Assembly: GCA_946965045.2 (NCBI GenBank)
Contig: OX337229.1
Location: 5,332,001 to 5,396,000, forward strand
Length of the DNA: 64,000 nt
Direction of reading: 5' to 3'
Source: Epithemia pelagica
Lineage: Eukaryota > Bacillariophyta > Bacillariophyceae > Surirellales > Surirellaceae
Both the position numbers and the translations under genes were made by a program. Positions 22,701 to 33,101 of this stretch are shown one piece after another. Position 1 is the first letter of the stretch, and each line of letters starts with the position of its first letter. The notes under the pieces were generated by a model. It searched no databases and was not told the DNA's origin. It saw only the letters and a list, made by a program, of their open reading frames with translations.

Positions 22701-25118
22701 GAAGGCCAAGATGCCAACGGTTCCGAAAACGATAGTGAGTTTGGTGATGACGATAGTTATCATCGTCGCCGCTTTAACAAGAATAAGAACCTTCCCGACC
22801 GCGGTGACACGGACGACGAAGACGAAGGAAAAGACTCCAATCTCCGAAGAAAGGGTGGCATTCGACGGCCAGGAGAGGAAGGGGAAGGAGAAAATGCCGA
22901 CGCAGAAGGCGCCAACGGGGATGGTGACGAAGATGGCGAGTTTGGTGACGATGATAGTTATCATCGCCGCCGCTTTAATAAGAACAAGAACCTTCCTGAT
23001 CGTGGTGACACAGACGACGAAGACGAAGGCAAGGATCCGAATCTCCGACGAAAAGGAGGCATTCGACGACCGGGTGAGAATGGAGAAGACGGAGAAGGAG
23101 AGAATGCTGATGGAGAAGGCGCTGACGGTGACAACGAGAGTGACTTTGGCGATGACGATAGTTATCACCGTCGTCGTTTCAATAAGAACAAGAACCTTCC
23201 CGACCGTGGGGATAGTGACGACGAAGACGGCGAAGGAAAAGATCCCAATCTCCGACGAAAAGGAGGCATTCGACGGCCCGGAGAAGATGGCGAAGGAGGA
23301 GAGACTGCGGATGGAGAAGGCGCTGACGGTGACAACGAGAGTGACTTTGGCGATGACGATAGTTATCACCGTCGTCGTTTCAATAAGAACAAGAACCTTC
23401 CCGATCGTGGCGATAGTGACGACGAAGACGGCGAAGGAAAAGATCCCAATCTTCGACGAAAAGGAGGCATTCGACGACCGGGCGAGAATGGAGAAGACGG
23501 AGAAGGAGAGACTGCGGATGGAGAAGGCGCTGACGGTGACAACGAGAGTGACTTTGGCGATGACGATAGTTATCACCGTCGTCGTTTCAATAAGAACAAG
23601 AACCTTCCCGACCGTGGCGATAGTGACGACGAAGACGGCGAAGGAAAAGATCCCAGTCTTCGACGAAAAGGAGGCATTCGACGACCGGGCGAGAATGGAG
23701 AAGACGGAGAAGGAGAGACTGCGGATGGAGAAGGCGCTGACGGTGACAATGAGAGTGACTTTGGCGATGACGATAGTTATCACCGTCGTCGTTTCAATAA
23801 GAACAAGAACCTTCCCGACCGTGGGGATAGTGACGACGAAGACGGCGAAGGAAAAGATCCCAATCTTCGACGAAAAGGAGGCATTCGACGACCGGGCGAG
23901 AATGGAGAAGACGGAGAAGGAGAGAATGCTGATGGAGAAGGCGCTGACGATGACAACGAGAGTGACTTTGGCGATGACGATAGTTATCACCGTCGTCGTT
24001 TCAATAAGAACAAGAACCTTCCCGATCGTGGCGATAGTGACGACGAAGACGGCGAAGGAAAAGATCCCAATCTTCGACGAAAAGGAGGCATTCGACGACC
24101 GGGCGAGAATGGAGAAGACGGAGAAGGAGAGAATGCTGATGGAGAAGGCGCTGACGGTGACAACGAGAGTGACTTTGGCGATGACGATAGTTATCACCGT
24201 CGTCGTTTCAATAAGAACAAGAACCTTCCCGACCGTGGGGATAGTGACGACGAAGACGGCGAAGGAAAAGATCCCAATCTCCGACGAAAGGGTGGCATTC
24301 GACGGCCTGGCGAGGACGGTGCTGAAGGAGACATTGCGGACGGAGAGGGTGCCGAGGGTGCCGAGGGTGCCGATGACGGCGATGGTGACGATGATAGCGA
24401 GTTTGGTGATGACGATAGCTATCATCGCCGCCGCTTCAACAAAAATAAAAATCTTCCCGACCGTGGTGACAGCGATGATGACGAGGACGGCAAGGATCCC
24501 AACTTGAAGCGAAAAGGTGGCATTCGTAGAGATGGAGAGAATCAGGACGAGGATGCCGAAGATCCCGCTGCCGACGACAATGATGAAAGTGAGTTTGATG
24601 AGGACAATAGTGAACATCGTCGTCGGTTCAACAAGAACAAGCACCTCCCGGATCGTGGAGACACGGACGATGAAGATGAAGCCAACCGGGACCCCAATCT
24701 AAGACGAAAGGGTGGCATTCGCCGTGACGGGGAAGGTAAGGACGATGCCGATGGAGCTGTGCCATTCAATGCCGAAAACAAGGCTTCTTCGAATACCAAG
24801 GACAGTGACGATGAAAGTATCGATTCGTCCGAAGATGAGCGTGAACTGGAAAAGAAACGGTCGGCCATTTTGGATTACAATTTGGAAGAAGCCAACTACA
24901 AGCGTGAAAAGTGCTACATGTGGTATGCTCGGTTGGGACAGCCCACACGGGATCAAATGCGAAAACTGGTGCTGGGTCTCCCACCATCCTGTGAGATTTC
25001 AGTCGATGACGTGGATCTCCTTCCCTGGATTTTGGGTGGATTAACCTGTGATGTGCGAAAAATGACGGCCTTGATTGCGGGAGATTTGGAATTGATTATG
25101 GATCGGTTGCAACAGTAG
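19794..25118 (+). CDS. Large acidic low-complexity protein with eleven 69-residue tandem repeats
   Basis: Function unknown. ATG at 19794 (MATTTANGL) gives 1774 residues without a signal peptide, so cytosolic or nuclear. Residues 1-210 look globular and helical (Leu/Gln-rich coiled-coil-like). An acidic/Lys linker and a poly-Ser run (about 20980-21050) follow. Next come six copies of a short motif RPGxFRGxS followed by acidic residues (21200-21880), and two copies of DPYRKESAMP...FDLRLG (22074-22290). Then come about eleven tandem units (22543-24760) with the core YHRRRFNKNKNLPDRGD, then DPNLRRKGGIRR and a Glu/Asp/Gly-rich spacer. The C-terminal 90 residues are again globular (YMWYARLGQPTRDQMRKL). 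Alternating basic cores and acidic spacers suggest a scaffold or polyionic binding protein, perhaps phosphorylated at the many SD/SE sites. Confidence 0.8.
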   Translation: MATTTANGLATNPLREDAVLQDLLQQLDSLQTHREFGQWKNTFLDRLEGQYLDPAGLDAASGRYRQLGTYMTKLVKIVKQLEQLQKNGKLQKDNVSVKAHQTVSNLNETMKLASSQLRSLIPGTAEQSVQWKFNKFHMGAVLVRDHFGEYDRLYLCDKILKHLHLTLDSIVDHQVLDEMKRFNVQLENFCAIMADLGLYDAMVKCHQLKVDEIAASASDDDEVDDCDKDEEAEEEVEQKEEPKKEETPPPSPPRKPKILKTSAETDTEDEQNLDYDEISLSEHSIYSLRSDDDKVAFDGDTSVSTMNHSFNMYYQGNPNDWRIAPKRNKDKDDRSTASSPRSNKRSGGNSSISSIHSSPRSVSSAKERTARPKLSSPSASPRKKKPVLIPEENDSSSSSDSSSSSSSSSSSSSSSSSRSRAKDSKKVAVKKNRNGKATDTPMEEDEQPLLPTQNEQETTTKPTSTESQRPGTFRGASFGDSTDEEQAMAVEAKDLRRKGSRRPAGDNDPMDVDEKDTDMTKKSNANEDDEDAGTQASTPSSSVSRSLRPGVERGKSFLPQEMANMAAMAPTSSDPSRSTRPGVFRGASYMQPDDDDDGAEAANDGPRSMPSTRPGVFRGASYLEPSKDNDASSPSTSSPRAMPAKRPGVFRGSSYMEPSNDDDNEAVDDGDDNMLQHVAPVTMRPGMFRGGSFDGDSTDEEVDRTEESPTRRRGGRRNPEQSPTNKAITNASDPYTKERTSPTSKAGKLDSHSGTESSDNDPYRKESAMPSPDAKKFDLRLGSDPLNGSSTTIGVHHSREVMNDHDPYRKESAMPPPDVKNFDLRLGPEKLNGSSTTIGKFQANYPDEAFPNKKRYAPVRDDSIHETPMPKPVIKKFDISVARNPIKPRGLGRPDSDNDEDTDDKSVQTDTDDTDDFGDDESYRRRRFNKNKNLPDRGDTDDEDEGKSRDPNLRRKGGIRRRDKNGKDEEGQDANGSENDSEFGDDDSYHRRRFNKNKNLPDRGDTDDEDEGKDSNLRRKGGIRRPGEEGEGENADAEGANGDGDEDGEFGDDDSYHRRRFNKNKNLPDRGDTDDEDEGKDPNLRRKGGIRRPGENGEDGEGENADGEGADGDNESDFGDDDSYHRRRFNKNKNLPDRGDSDDEDGEGKDPNLRRKGGIRRPGEDGEGGETADGEGADGDNESDFGDDDSYHRRRFNKNKNLPDRGDSDDEDGEGKDPNLRRKGGIRRPGENGEDGEGETADGEGADGDNESDFGDDDSYHRRRFNKNKNLPDRGDSDDEDGEGKDPSLRRKGGIRRPGENGEDGEGETADGEGADGDNESDFGDDDSYHRRRFNKNKNLPDRGDSDDEDGEGKDPNLRRKGGIRRPGENGEDGEGENADGEGADDDNESDFGDDDSYHRRRFNKNKNLPDRGDSDDEDGEGKDPNLRRKGGIRRPGENGEDGEGENADGEGADGDNESDFGDDDSYHRRRFNKNKNLPDRGDSDDEDGEGKDPNLRRKGGIRRPGEDGAEGDIADGEGAEGAEGADDGDGDDDSEFGDDDSYHRRRFNKNKNLPDRGDSDDDEDGKDPNLKRKGGIRRDGENQDEDAEDPAADDNDESEFDEDNSEHRRRFNKNKHLPDRGDTDDEDEANRDPNLRRKGGIRRDGEGKDDADGAVPFNAENKASSNTKDSDDESIDSSEDERELEKKRSAILDYNLEEANYKREKCYMWYARLGQPTRDQMRKLVLGLPPSCEISVDDVDLLPWILGGLTCDVRKMTALIAGDLELIMDRLQQ
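22543..24760 (+). repeat. Coding minisatellite, about 11 units, mostly 207-bp period
   Basis: The string GATGACGATAGTTATCA and its surroundings recur at about 23151, 23352, 23559, 23766, 23973 and 24180, with spacing 201 then four times 207 bp. Central units are nearly identical, while outer units (22543-22940 and 24408-24760) are diverged. This pattern suggests recent homogenisation in the middle. The period is a multiple of 3, so other frames also stay open across it. Confidence 0.9.
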
Positions 25119-26481
25119 AGAGAACTTTGGCAGCAGCGTGTCGAGTTGCTACTCACTGTGAATGAATCCCTACCAAAGAGCACCGAAACAGCAGGCCTAA
25201 GTCGGTATTACATTACGTGTACCTTACAAGAAACACGTGAACAATACACTGCAATACAGTCCTCGAATTCATGTCATCCTCTGTGATTCCATTCTGTACG
25301 CGATACATTCTAGTTTTGTTTCAGCAGATATGCTTGTAATAGAATGGGTGACGGATTCATATCACCTACTACTACAAAATTCAACTTCGGTAGTTGTTTT
25401 CTGTTTGCTAAATCCAAATTCTGGATCACACCACTAGCCTCGCAGACGAGTGAAGGAATCGGCTATTATACAGAACTTGGATGTAGGACCCTTGGAGTCT
25501 TGTGTCCACCTCGTTCCACACACTATAGTCTCTAGAGAATAGCCAAGCGGCTATAATACCGTCCTATCCGTTTGGATACAGCACAGATGGACGACAACTA
25601 TCGAAGTGCAGGAGGTTCGTCCAGAGATATATGGGTTCACCACCTTTTTTTCAACGCGTTGGATTGGTGTTGCTGCGTACTACAAAAATCATTTGTTTTG
25701 GATTTGTGGGTTTGTTCCGTTCATGTGTGTGTCGTTTTGGTACGATCTCCTCCTCTTACATGTAGACTGAGAGATCCTCCGATGGATCGTGTGTAGCCGT
25801 TCGGTTGCTTGGTCCATGAGATGGAGATGGAGATGCGTATGCGTTCGTCCATACTCATCATCTCTGGACACATTCCATTGTTTTGAAGATGGTGTCTTGT
25901 CGTTGTCGGAGGGCGTCTTTCTCATGGTTTGTCCAAATGACGGACATGAAAGGGCACGCGCGCGAAACAGAGTCTTTTCGGCGAACGGCTCTATGTTTGT
26001 TCGCGCGCCCGCAGTTCGGGTCGTTCGGTGTGTGTGACCGGTCGGTGTTCGGTGTCCTTCAACGGAAAACGGGCACACTCAACCTTGCAGTATACTGTTT
26101 GGATGTAGAGTAACGACAGAGCCGACTACTGTTTCGATGAGACTCATCGAATTCAAATTCTCCATGAGAAAGATGGTCGTGGGAGGATCCACGACACCAA
26201 CAACCAACAACGACAACTTTTTTGTTGGTGTGGGTGGGTGTGTATTGTTTGTCAATGGTCCTGGAACGACGCAACAACAACGACAATATAGTACATCGAG
26301 AGAACCAAAAAGGACCGGCTCTACCAAAAAATCATTGATTGAGTGCAAACGAGGGGGATCGTTGGGCCACTCGAAAAAAGAGAGGTTGCGCAGTGTGACA
26401 GTGTCACGGCCAAAACTGTGAGAGGACAAAGAACCCGCATCACCATCACCACCCATTCCTTGTATCAGTATTGGGATTATC
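25119..26481. other. Intergenic, no feature seen
   Basis: Between two plus-strand genes. Short overlapping frames on both strands lack protein-like composition. CA/GT-rich stretches occur near 25720-26040 and 26210-26250. Confidence 0.55.
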
Positions 26482-29400
26482 ATGTTGCGAGGAATTCGTC
26501 GTGCCATTCGGCGCACTCCCAACAACCACAACAATAATGGAGAACCGGAACAGGAGACGACCAAGAAACACCATGCCAGCAACCACAAGAAGAAGAAGAA
26601 TCCAAAGACCAAAAAGATGAGACGCACCAAGAACCAACCGGTACTCGAACCAACGGAGCGATCCGAAGAACCACATCCTGTGGTGGTGCCGAGTATTGGG
26701 GATATTCCCACAGCCAGTACGACTTCGGACATGGAAGAAGACCCGGTGCACTTGATTCCAACTCCTGCACCACCACTCCCCGAACGCACTGCTGCTCCTC
26801 CTCCTACAACAACCCAACAATCTCCTCGATCGACTCCACCACCCGCACCCGTCTCGACACACGTTTCTCCTCCACCCGTACCACGGTCGTCCATACGATC
26901 TCCCGTCGAGGAACCTCCTCGATCCGTGGCAAGTCCGGTCAGTCAAGATGACAATTCCTTGCAGTATTCCTATCCGAGTCATCACATGGGATCGGCTGCC
27001 TCCTTGCCCTACGCAGTCGCCGTCTCCCCTGCCACCACCACGGCCGTTCCCTCCACCAGTACCGGGGCCGGGGTCGCACCGTCTCCGATACTCCAACCGC
27101 CACAACAAGTCATTGCGTCGCACCACAAGCAGCAGCCGCCACCGAAAAGCCACCACTGGTTGCCCCAACCCCTTCCAGCGCCTTTGTCGCAAGCCGCCTT
27201 GGCGGCGGCCGTGGCTCCCGATGCCGCTCGGCGGTATAGTATTTGTTCCTATACCGATTCCGAAGATGGCGGTGTCACCATGGACCCCAGTATTTTGTCG
27301 TCGGCCAGTTCCTTGACGGCCGATGATTTCACCTTGGCCACGGTACCGCCGGGCGGCGATCCCATTGTCGACGAACCACAGGCCTATGTCTCCCTCTTGG
27401 GATTGGCCCTCAGCAGCGATGACGATGACGAGGGCCACAATTTGGCCACGCATCCCACCGACAAACTCGTTGTGGTTTGCGATCCGCAAACAGCGGCAGC
27501 ACACGACGACGACGATGCGGAGGACGAGGAGCGCTGGTCGTGGACCAGTAGTGGGAATCCTCGTCGGGCCACCTTGTATCAACCATCCAGGACCACGCCC
27601 ACGTCCGTGTCGTCCTCCTCCTTGTCGCAAGTTCATCGACTCAAGTCCAAATCCCTCCTCCACACCACCACCAAAAAGGACTGGAACGATGTCAGTACCT
27701 TGGCCTCGACCTCGCTGGCGCCCACTCCCACCAGTCAGGCGGAACCACAAGTTGCATTGCCTCACCAAGATGGTCCCCAACAACACCCGGTGGTGGACGA
27801 AACCACTGCCCCCGATCAACCGGTGGAACATGGCATAGATACTGCCAAACAACCCGTGGAAAATGGCAAAGATGCCGCCGAGATTACTCCAACCGATGCC
27901 GTGGATGCCCCCTTGCCCATGTGGGCGCTTTTGCCGTCGTGTACCAATGGAGACGAAGAAGAAGATGTTGTTGTTGTAAGTAAGACAAACTCCACGAGTC
28001 CCCAAGAGGTAAAACTGGACGATCGAAATGTGACCTCCCGTAGCATTCGCGGTGCCAAGGAGACGATGGAAGGCAAAACCAAGGAACAGCCGAAACCGTC
28101 GGCAAAGTCAACCAGCCACCCCAAGGCGTCCCGTTCCGTGGACGCTCCATCCGAGGAGGGCAAACTACAAGGCACAAAACGAAAACCACGAAAAGGAATT
28201 TCCACCATTTTTCGGGGCCTCCGACGAACCAATTGTTCTCCCCCCAATGTCCAAGACGTGGCGGAGGAAGAGGCACGAAAACCCCACGAGGCGGCGGAAC
28301 CAGCTCCGGCGGAACGACAACAACGAGTGGGTGTCTTGAAACGACGGCGCAAGCGGTCGCAAATGAGTGCCTCGGTCACATCGGCCCTCCAGTCGGCCGC
28401 CGAAGCCGATGCCCGTGGCGAAACTCAAGCCGAAGCACCATCCCAACGTCGAGTGGAACCAACCAAGCCCGAACGCAAGGTGGAGGATCCACGAACTGTG
28501 GCACTCTCCCATCAACAGCAACTTCAGGTTCGATCCAGTCCCGACAAGAACTCGTCCGTTTCGTCCTCTTCCTCGTCGACCACCACCTTTCGCATTGTCG
28601 GAGTCGTGGATCCTCCGTCGCACAACACGACTACCACCAAACCAAAGGAAACGCGCGTCGCGGCCCATCCCATGACCATTCGGACCACCCTGACCGACAA
28701 GGACCTCGATACTTCGGCATCGTCGTCCTCGGCCCTGGTGGTGCGCAGTCCACAGAAAAAGACTCGTCGTCGTCGAAGCAGTCGCTATTCGACCCCGGCC
28801 ATTGAACAAGCGCGGTTGAAAAAAGAGGCGGCCACCAGTCGAGCCTCCCAAGTCAAGTCTTGGAGTACGACATCGTCCTTGTATCAACAACCACCGGGCG
28901 AGAATGTCACATGGTTTGTCTGTGTCGAAACCGATGATCCCGTGACGGCCGATCCCTTTGTCATGCTCCCCGTACGATCCAAAGACGAGGATGCCTCGTT
29001 GACCGATCCCGAAGACTTGATTCTGTTACAAGATGAAGAGGATGAGGAAGAAACTCCGGAAGCAGCCGCCGATTCTGGGTGTTCCACGCTGGTACCCTTT
29101 TGTTCCTTCATGCCACATGTCCAACAAACGTCCTTTGCCTGGAAACCGTCCACGACGGGTTCCACCGAAACCAAAATGTTGTTTGGATTGGAGTGTACCG
29201 ATGGAACCCGACTGCGTGCCAAGCTCTTTTCGACCGACCGTCTGGAACGACTGGTCCAAAAAGACGGTGCTTCCCGCGCCTTGGTGGTCCATGCATCCTT
29301 GGGGGGAAAGGAGGGAGGAGCACTGGTTCCCGTGGAATCGTCACACGAGGTAACGTATCCTTTCGAGAGGGTTGTGCTTGTTGTTGTTTCGGGTCACTCA

Positions 29401-29800
29401 CTTTGTGCGTTTTGTGTGTTAGGTTCCGGAACTGATTTCGTCCGATGACGATGAAGGACCACGCAAGCCACCAACGCTGGGTCGGACGGCCACGGATCCG
29501 TCCGAGTTGGCACTGATATTACAAGAAAATGGGGACGATGAAGAGCGGGAACCACCGGCGGATTCGTCGCGGAACCCTCCCACCACGTTGGTACGGTCCA
29601 CGACACATTCTCGGGTCATGTCCAAGAAACCATCGGCCGTCCTGTATCATCCCAAACCGTATCGGTCCACCACTGTGGTGGGACATGCCATGGAAGCCCT
29701 CCAAGAGTTGGAACAACGCAAGACACATTTACGAGTACGACTGCGAAAGACATGTCCCACTGAGAGCAGCAGCAGCAGCAAGCTCAATACTACCGTTTGA
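26482..29800 (+). CDS. Proline/serine-rich disordered protein of unknown function, one intron
   Basis: Exon 1 is 26482-29349, the intron 29350-29422 (73 bp, GTAACG...GTTAG, phase 0) and exon 2 29423-29800, giving 1081 residues. Splicing joins ESSHE to VPELISSDDDEG and avoids a frame ending at 29448. The N-terminus is basic (MLRGIRRAIRRTP), followed by Pro/Thr-rich and Ser/Asp-rich sequence. A basic patch (KRKPRKGISTIFRGLRR) lies near 28170-28230 and another at 28755-28790 (KKTRRRRSSRYS). The region 28850-29349 looks more ordered (WFVCVETDDPVTADPFVM). The 3' end has a Leu/Arg/Glu helix (EALQELEQRKTHLRVRLRK). Basic clusters could be nuclear localisation signals. No family recognised. Confidence 0.72.
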
Positions 29801-30230
29801 GGCACGAGTGTGGGGAGGGCGAGCTCGAGGGGATAAAACTACAGTAGCTTGCTATAATATACTACTTGCTGTTATGAAACAAGTGGCGTTGCGTATACAA
29901 TAGAATGATGCTAGTTGTAGCGGATACCAGTTGCTCAGTTGTGGTGTAGTGAGATCAAACAAGTGTAGGACACTTCAGAGCTTCATTCCACAAGAGTCAT
30001 GGGAGTACCAATCTGGAATATCGAACTGCCTCCATCAGGATTAGGGATGTCCAAACTCCCTTCCACCTCTGGAGTTCTGCTACGTACCAAATTCACCTTT
30101 CTGGTTTTGTCTCTGGAAGATCGAACTCTGTAATTTGAGAATGTCCTCTTACCCAGCAGGGAATGACTGTCATCCCTTTTATCACTGTTGAATTTTGCGC
30201 GCAGTATTGGGCTTGCCGTGCAAGAAAAGG
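29801..30230. other. Intergenic between convergent genes, no feature seen
   Basis: 3' flanks of the proline-rich protein gene and the TMEM151-like gene. No ORF or repeat stands out. Confidence 0.55.
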
Positions 30231-32415
30231 TTATGTGTCTTTGTCTGCCATACTTTCCTCGTCTGTCACGACTGTTGATAAATCGTTGGGACTTGTACTG
30301 TTGTTGTCAAGACTTGGCAGTGTTTGGTTCTCGTCGTTGATAGAGTTTACGAGTTGGACCGCTTCAATGGCCTCCTGTAGTTCTTGAAGCAGACGGACGC
30401 GTTCGCTTACATCATTCTTCTCCAAAACACTTTTGGATTGGTCTGATTCGTCATGGGTTCTCATGTCACCTTCTGTGTTACTTTCATCAACATCATTACA
30501 GACACTGGATGACAAGGGTTCTGAACAACTCTCTTCGAGTGCTCCCGAAGGAACCTCTAGTTTTACAGGTTCCAGCTCGAATGTATCGGAAGATGCCGCA
30601 CTGCCCTCTGCCATTGCTGTTGTTTCTGAGCCATGCTGTTGTTTGTACAGTTCCAATTGTCGCATTGTTTCGTAAAAGACAGATTCCTGGTCATTGCCTC
30701 TGCGCTCTTTCATGTCGTTTGCCAGTGAATCCAAGAGAGCATCATTGTCACGACGATACTTGTTCCACCAACCCCTTGTTTCCTTCAGCCAGCTCGAAAA
30801 GAAGCGGTTCGAGCCAGCCACTAGCTCCTTGTCAGCGTCGCTCTTGTTGCTGTTGTTGACTTTTCGTTTAGTCGCCAAGGTTTCCTTGACTACCGTCACT
30901 CGAATTTCATCGCAATGACGTGCCAACCAACTTCGGAAGGGCACCGTCAATCCCAACAGGGTCCACACCCAAAATTGCCATTCCAGACTACGACCAACGG
31001 CACCACTGGTAGCGGATTGAGAATGGGACGACCGTCGAATGGCCAACAAGCGTGGTTGAAAGCCTGGAATGGTCACATGCGTGGAAAATTCGGCCTGTTC
31101 GTCGTCTTGAACATGTTGTGCCAGGAATTGGGATTGTTGCTGCAAGTAATCTCGACGAGCCTTGGCATTGGCCAAGACCAATAGTTGGGACAAGCGCAAT
31201 TTGGCCATGGGAGCCACACCCATGAAATCGGAGGGTATTATTCTTGCGCTATTAGTCGAGTGTTGCGTGGTGGTAGTGGCACGTTTCCAAACGCCTACAA
31301 CGGTGCCATCGACCCAATCGGCAAACCGATAGAGTCCTTGAACTTGGGAGGTGATTCGTTTGCGCGGCCTCACAAACTGAGGCGGCCACCAATGAAAGGA
31401 TACAGGAAATGATCCTGATGTTCGTGTTTCATGGTCCACCACGACAGGTCGACCTTGCTCCGAGTCACTTGTCGTCGTCGTATTGTCGGGGTTCTCGCTC
31501 GAAGCTGTTGTCGTGATGTTGTTGTTGCGTTTGTTCAGAATCGATTTCCATGTATAGTTCTGTACAGTTTGCCAGAGCGACATCCATGTCAAGGGTGGTG
31601 GTTGTTCGTAGTGAAAGGTTCGAATCTTCCATTGAACTGTGGGTGGTTGTTGTCGTAAGGTTTCCATATATTCTTGGACTTGTTCCGGGCTCGTCATGGC
31701 ATGAGCAATGTAGTTACGAGTTGGACAGGTGTAGGCTTCCCACATGTACAAACTGGCAATTGTCACAACAAACCTAATAGAATCAAAGAAAAAGTCGTTC
31801 AGAGGTGGAGGGTTGACTGGGAAGCATATCAATGTATCATCAACCAAGAGCGTACCATGTATTGAAACGCGGTACACCCAAAAGTACATTCTTGACAATA
31901 AGTATCATGGTATCCATGACATGTCGAAGCCCTCTATACTGATGGCATGCACGTTCGAAAAGAGGCGACGTGGCTTCCAGATGGAGGAGGACCTGGCGCA
32001 ACATTGTGTGTACATATCCCAACATGGAAAACCACAACATAATCGACACTGTTACAGCCAGGGTTGAATGAGATGACGACAAAGAGGATAAGGACTGGTG
32101 GAAACCAAGTTTTTGTCTCAAAGATTTGGACACCGTACTTTGGTGCCCGCCGGCCTCCCAAAAAATACGGCCAGTTTCCTTGTCCATCAAAGCCGATTCA
32201 GCAAAGACTGATGCTTCCATGCTGTTATCTTGCCTCCTTGTGTGTTCGCTTAGTGACTGTGAAGAGGAGGAAGAGGCCATGATGGACGAATGGTACAAAG
32301 GCGCCCTGGTTGGTGATTCTTCTGGAGGAAACGGTGTGGCCAAGATGGATGGTGAACAAAGTAAAATAAGACCAATGGAGCGAGTTATACCCCGCTTTCG
32401 AAGCCATTGTTTCAT
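30231..32415 (-). CDS. Multi-pass membrane protein, TMEM151-like (tentative), one intron
   Basis: Exon 1 is 32415-31856, the intron 31855-31774 (82 bp, GTACGC...ATTAG, phase 2) and exon 2 31773-30231, giving 700 residues. The ATG at 32415 (MKQWLRKRG) starts a signal-peptide-like segment ending near SPSILATP. Later hydrophobic stretches are near residue 120 (LAVTVSIMLWFSMLGYV), at the splice junction (FVVTIASLYMWEAY) and around 31000-30950 (WQFWVWTLLGLTVPFRSWL). The pattern TSPEQVQEYMETLRQQPP...WKIRTFHYE, a loop, then a paired hydrophobic segment, recalls the TMEM151 family (pairwise helices with a conserved Tyr-His-Tyr-like motif). The assignment rests on motif memory only. The C-terminal 250 residues are polar with an acidic helix, probably cytoplasmic. 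The role is unknown. Confidence 0.62.
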
Positions 32416-33101
32416 TCTGTTTCCTTGAGGTAACTCTCTTTTATTGTTCAGTTGATACAATTGTGAGAATTGACTCTCCGTGGCGCTATACTGCCAAGTG
32501 ACAAACGTAATCTGGATCTTTTCTTGGATCTTCGGTCGGATCCACCTGCGTAATTGGGGGTGTCAGTTTTGCATGGGGGGAGACAACTACGAGAAATTCA
32601 ACGGTTACAGGGTATGGACCAAACGCAGTCCCGCGCATCCTGTTTCCATCTCTCCATCATGAATCATGACTTCCATTTTCCATGTTATCTGTTATTCGTT
32701 CACAAATCACAAACCAAACAACAAACGCAATTGACGGTGCCAGTAAGTCACTCTCGGATCAGATCCATTTTCCCATGATCCATTTTCCATGCTTCACCAC
32801 GATTGATTGGGGGGCACTAACCACGGCTCAAGGTGTAGCATTTCCCGTAGCAAAAATTTTAAGGCTAGCACAGTCCCGCATCTATATAACATGACAAAGC
32901 GCACATTTCCATGTGTGTCTGCTAATAAAAGAGGCCCTAAAGTTTGGCACGACCTCAAGTTTAGAGAAGTAACAACGCTTAACGTTCACGTCTAGAGTTA
33001 TACTATGCGTCTTCCGAATGTTCAAAAAGGATTATACCATTTGCAAAAGAAAAGGAGCTCACAAAATCGGAAACCATCAAAAGTGAAACGAAAGAAAAAT
33101 A
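32416..33101. other. Intergenic between divergent genes, no feature seen
   Basis: Shared 5' region of the TMEM151-like gene and the large surface-protein gene. Short frames here are not convincing, and no clear promoter element was identified by eye. Confidence 0.5.

Noticed and set aside
22635-24644. 669-codon open frame on the minus strand and a 598-codon second plus frame (22711-24507)
   Set aside because: Both lie in the 207-bp tandem repeat. A period divisible by 3 keeps any frame open once a unit is open, and the composition is a mirror of the acidic/basic main frame.
25980-26050. GT/CG-rich alternating stretch considered as a structured element
   Set aside because: No inverted repeat arms or periodicity beyond simple low complexity.
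26446-28005. 519-codon minus frame opposite the proline-rich protein
   Set aside because: Gly/Arg-rich shadow of a GC-biased, stop-poor coding strand. The plus frame has a good ATG, an intron with correct phase and coherent domains.
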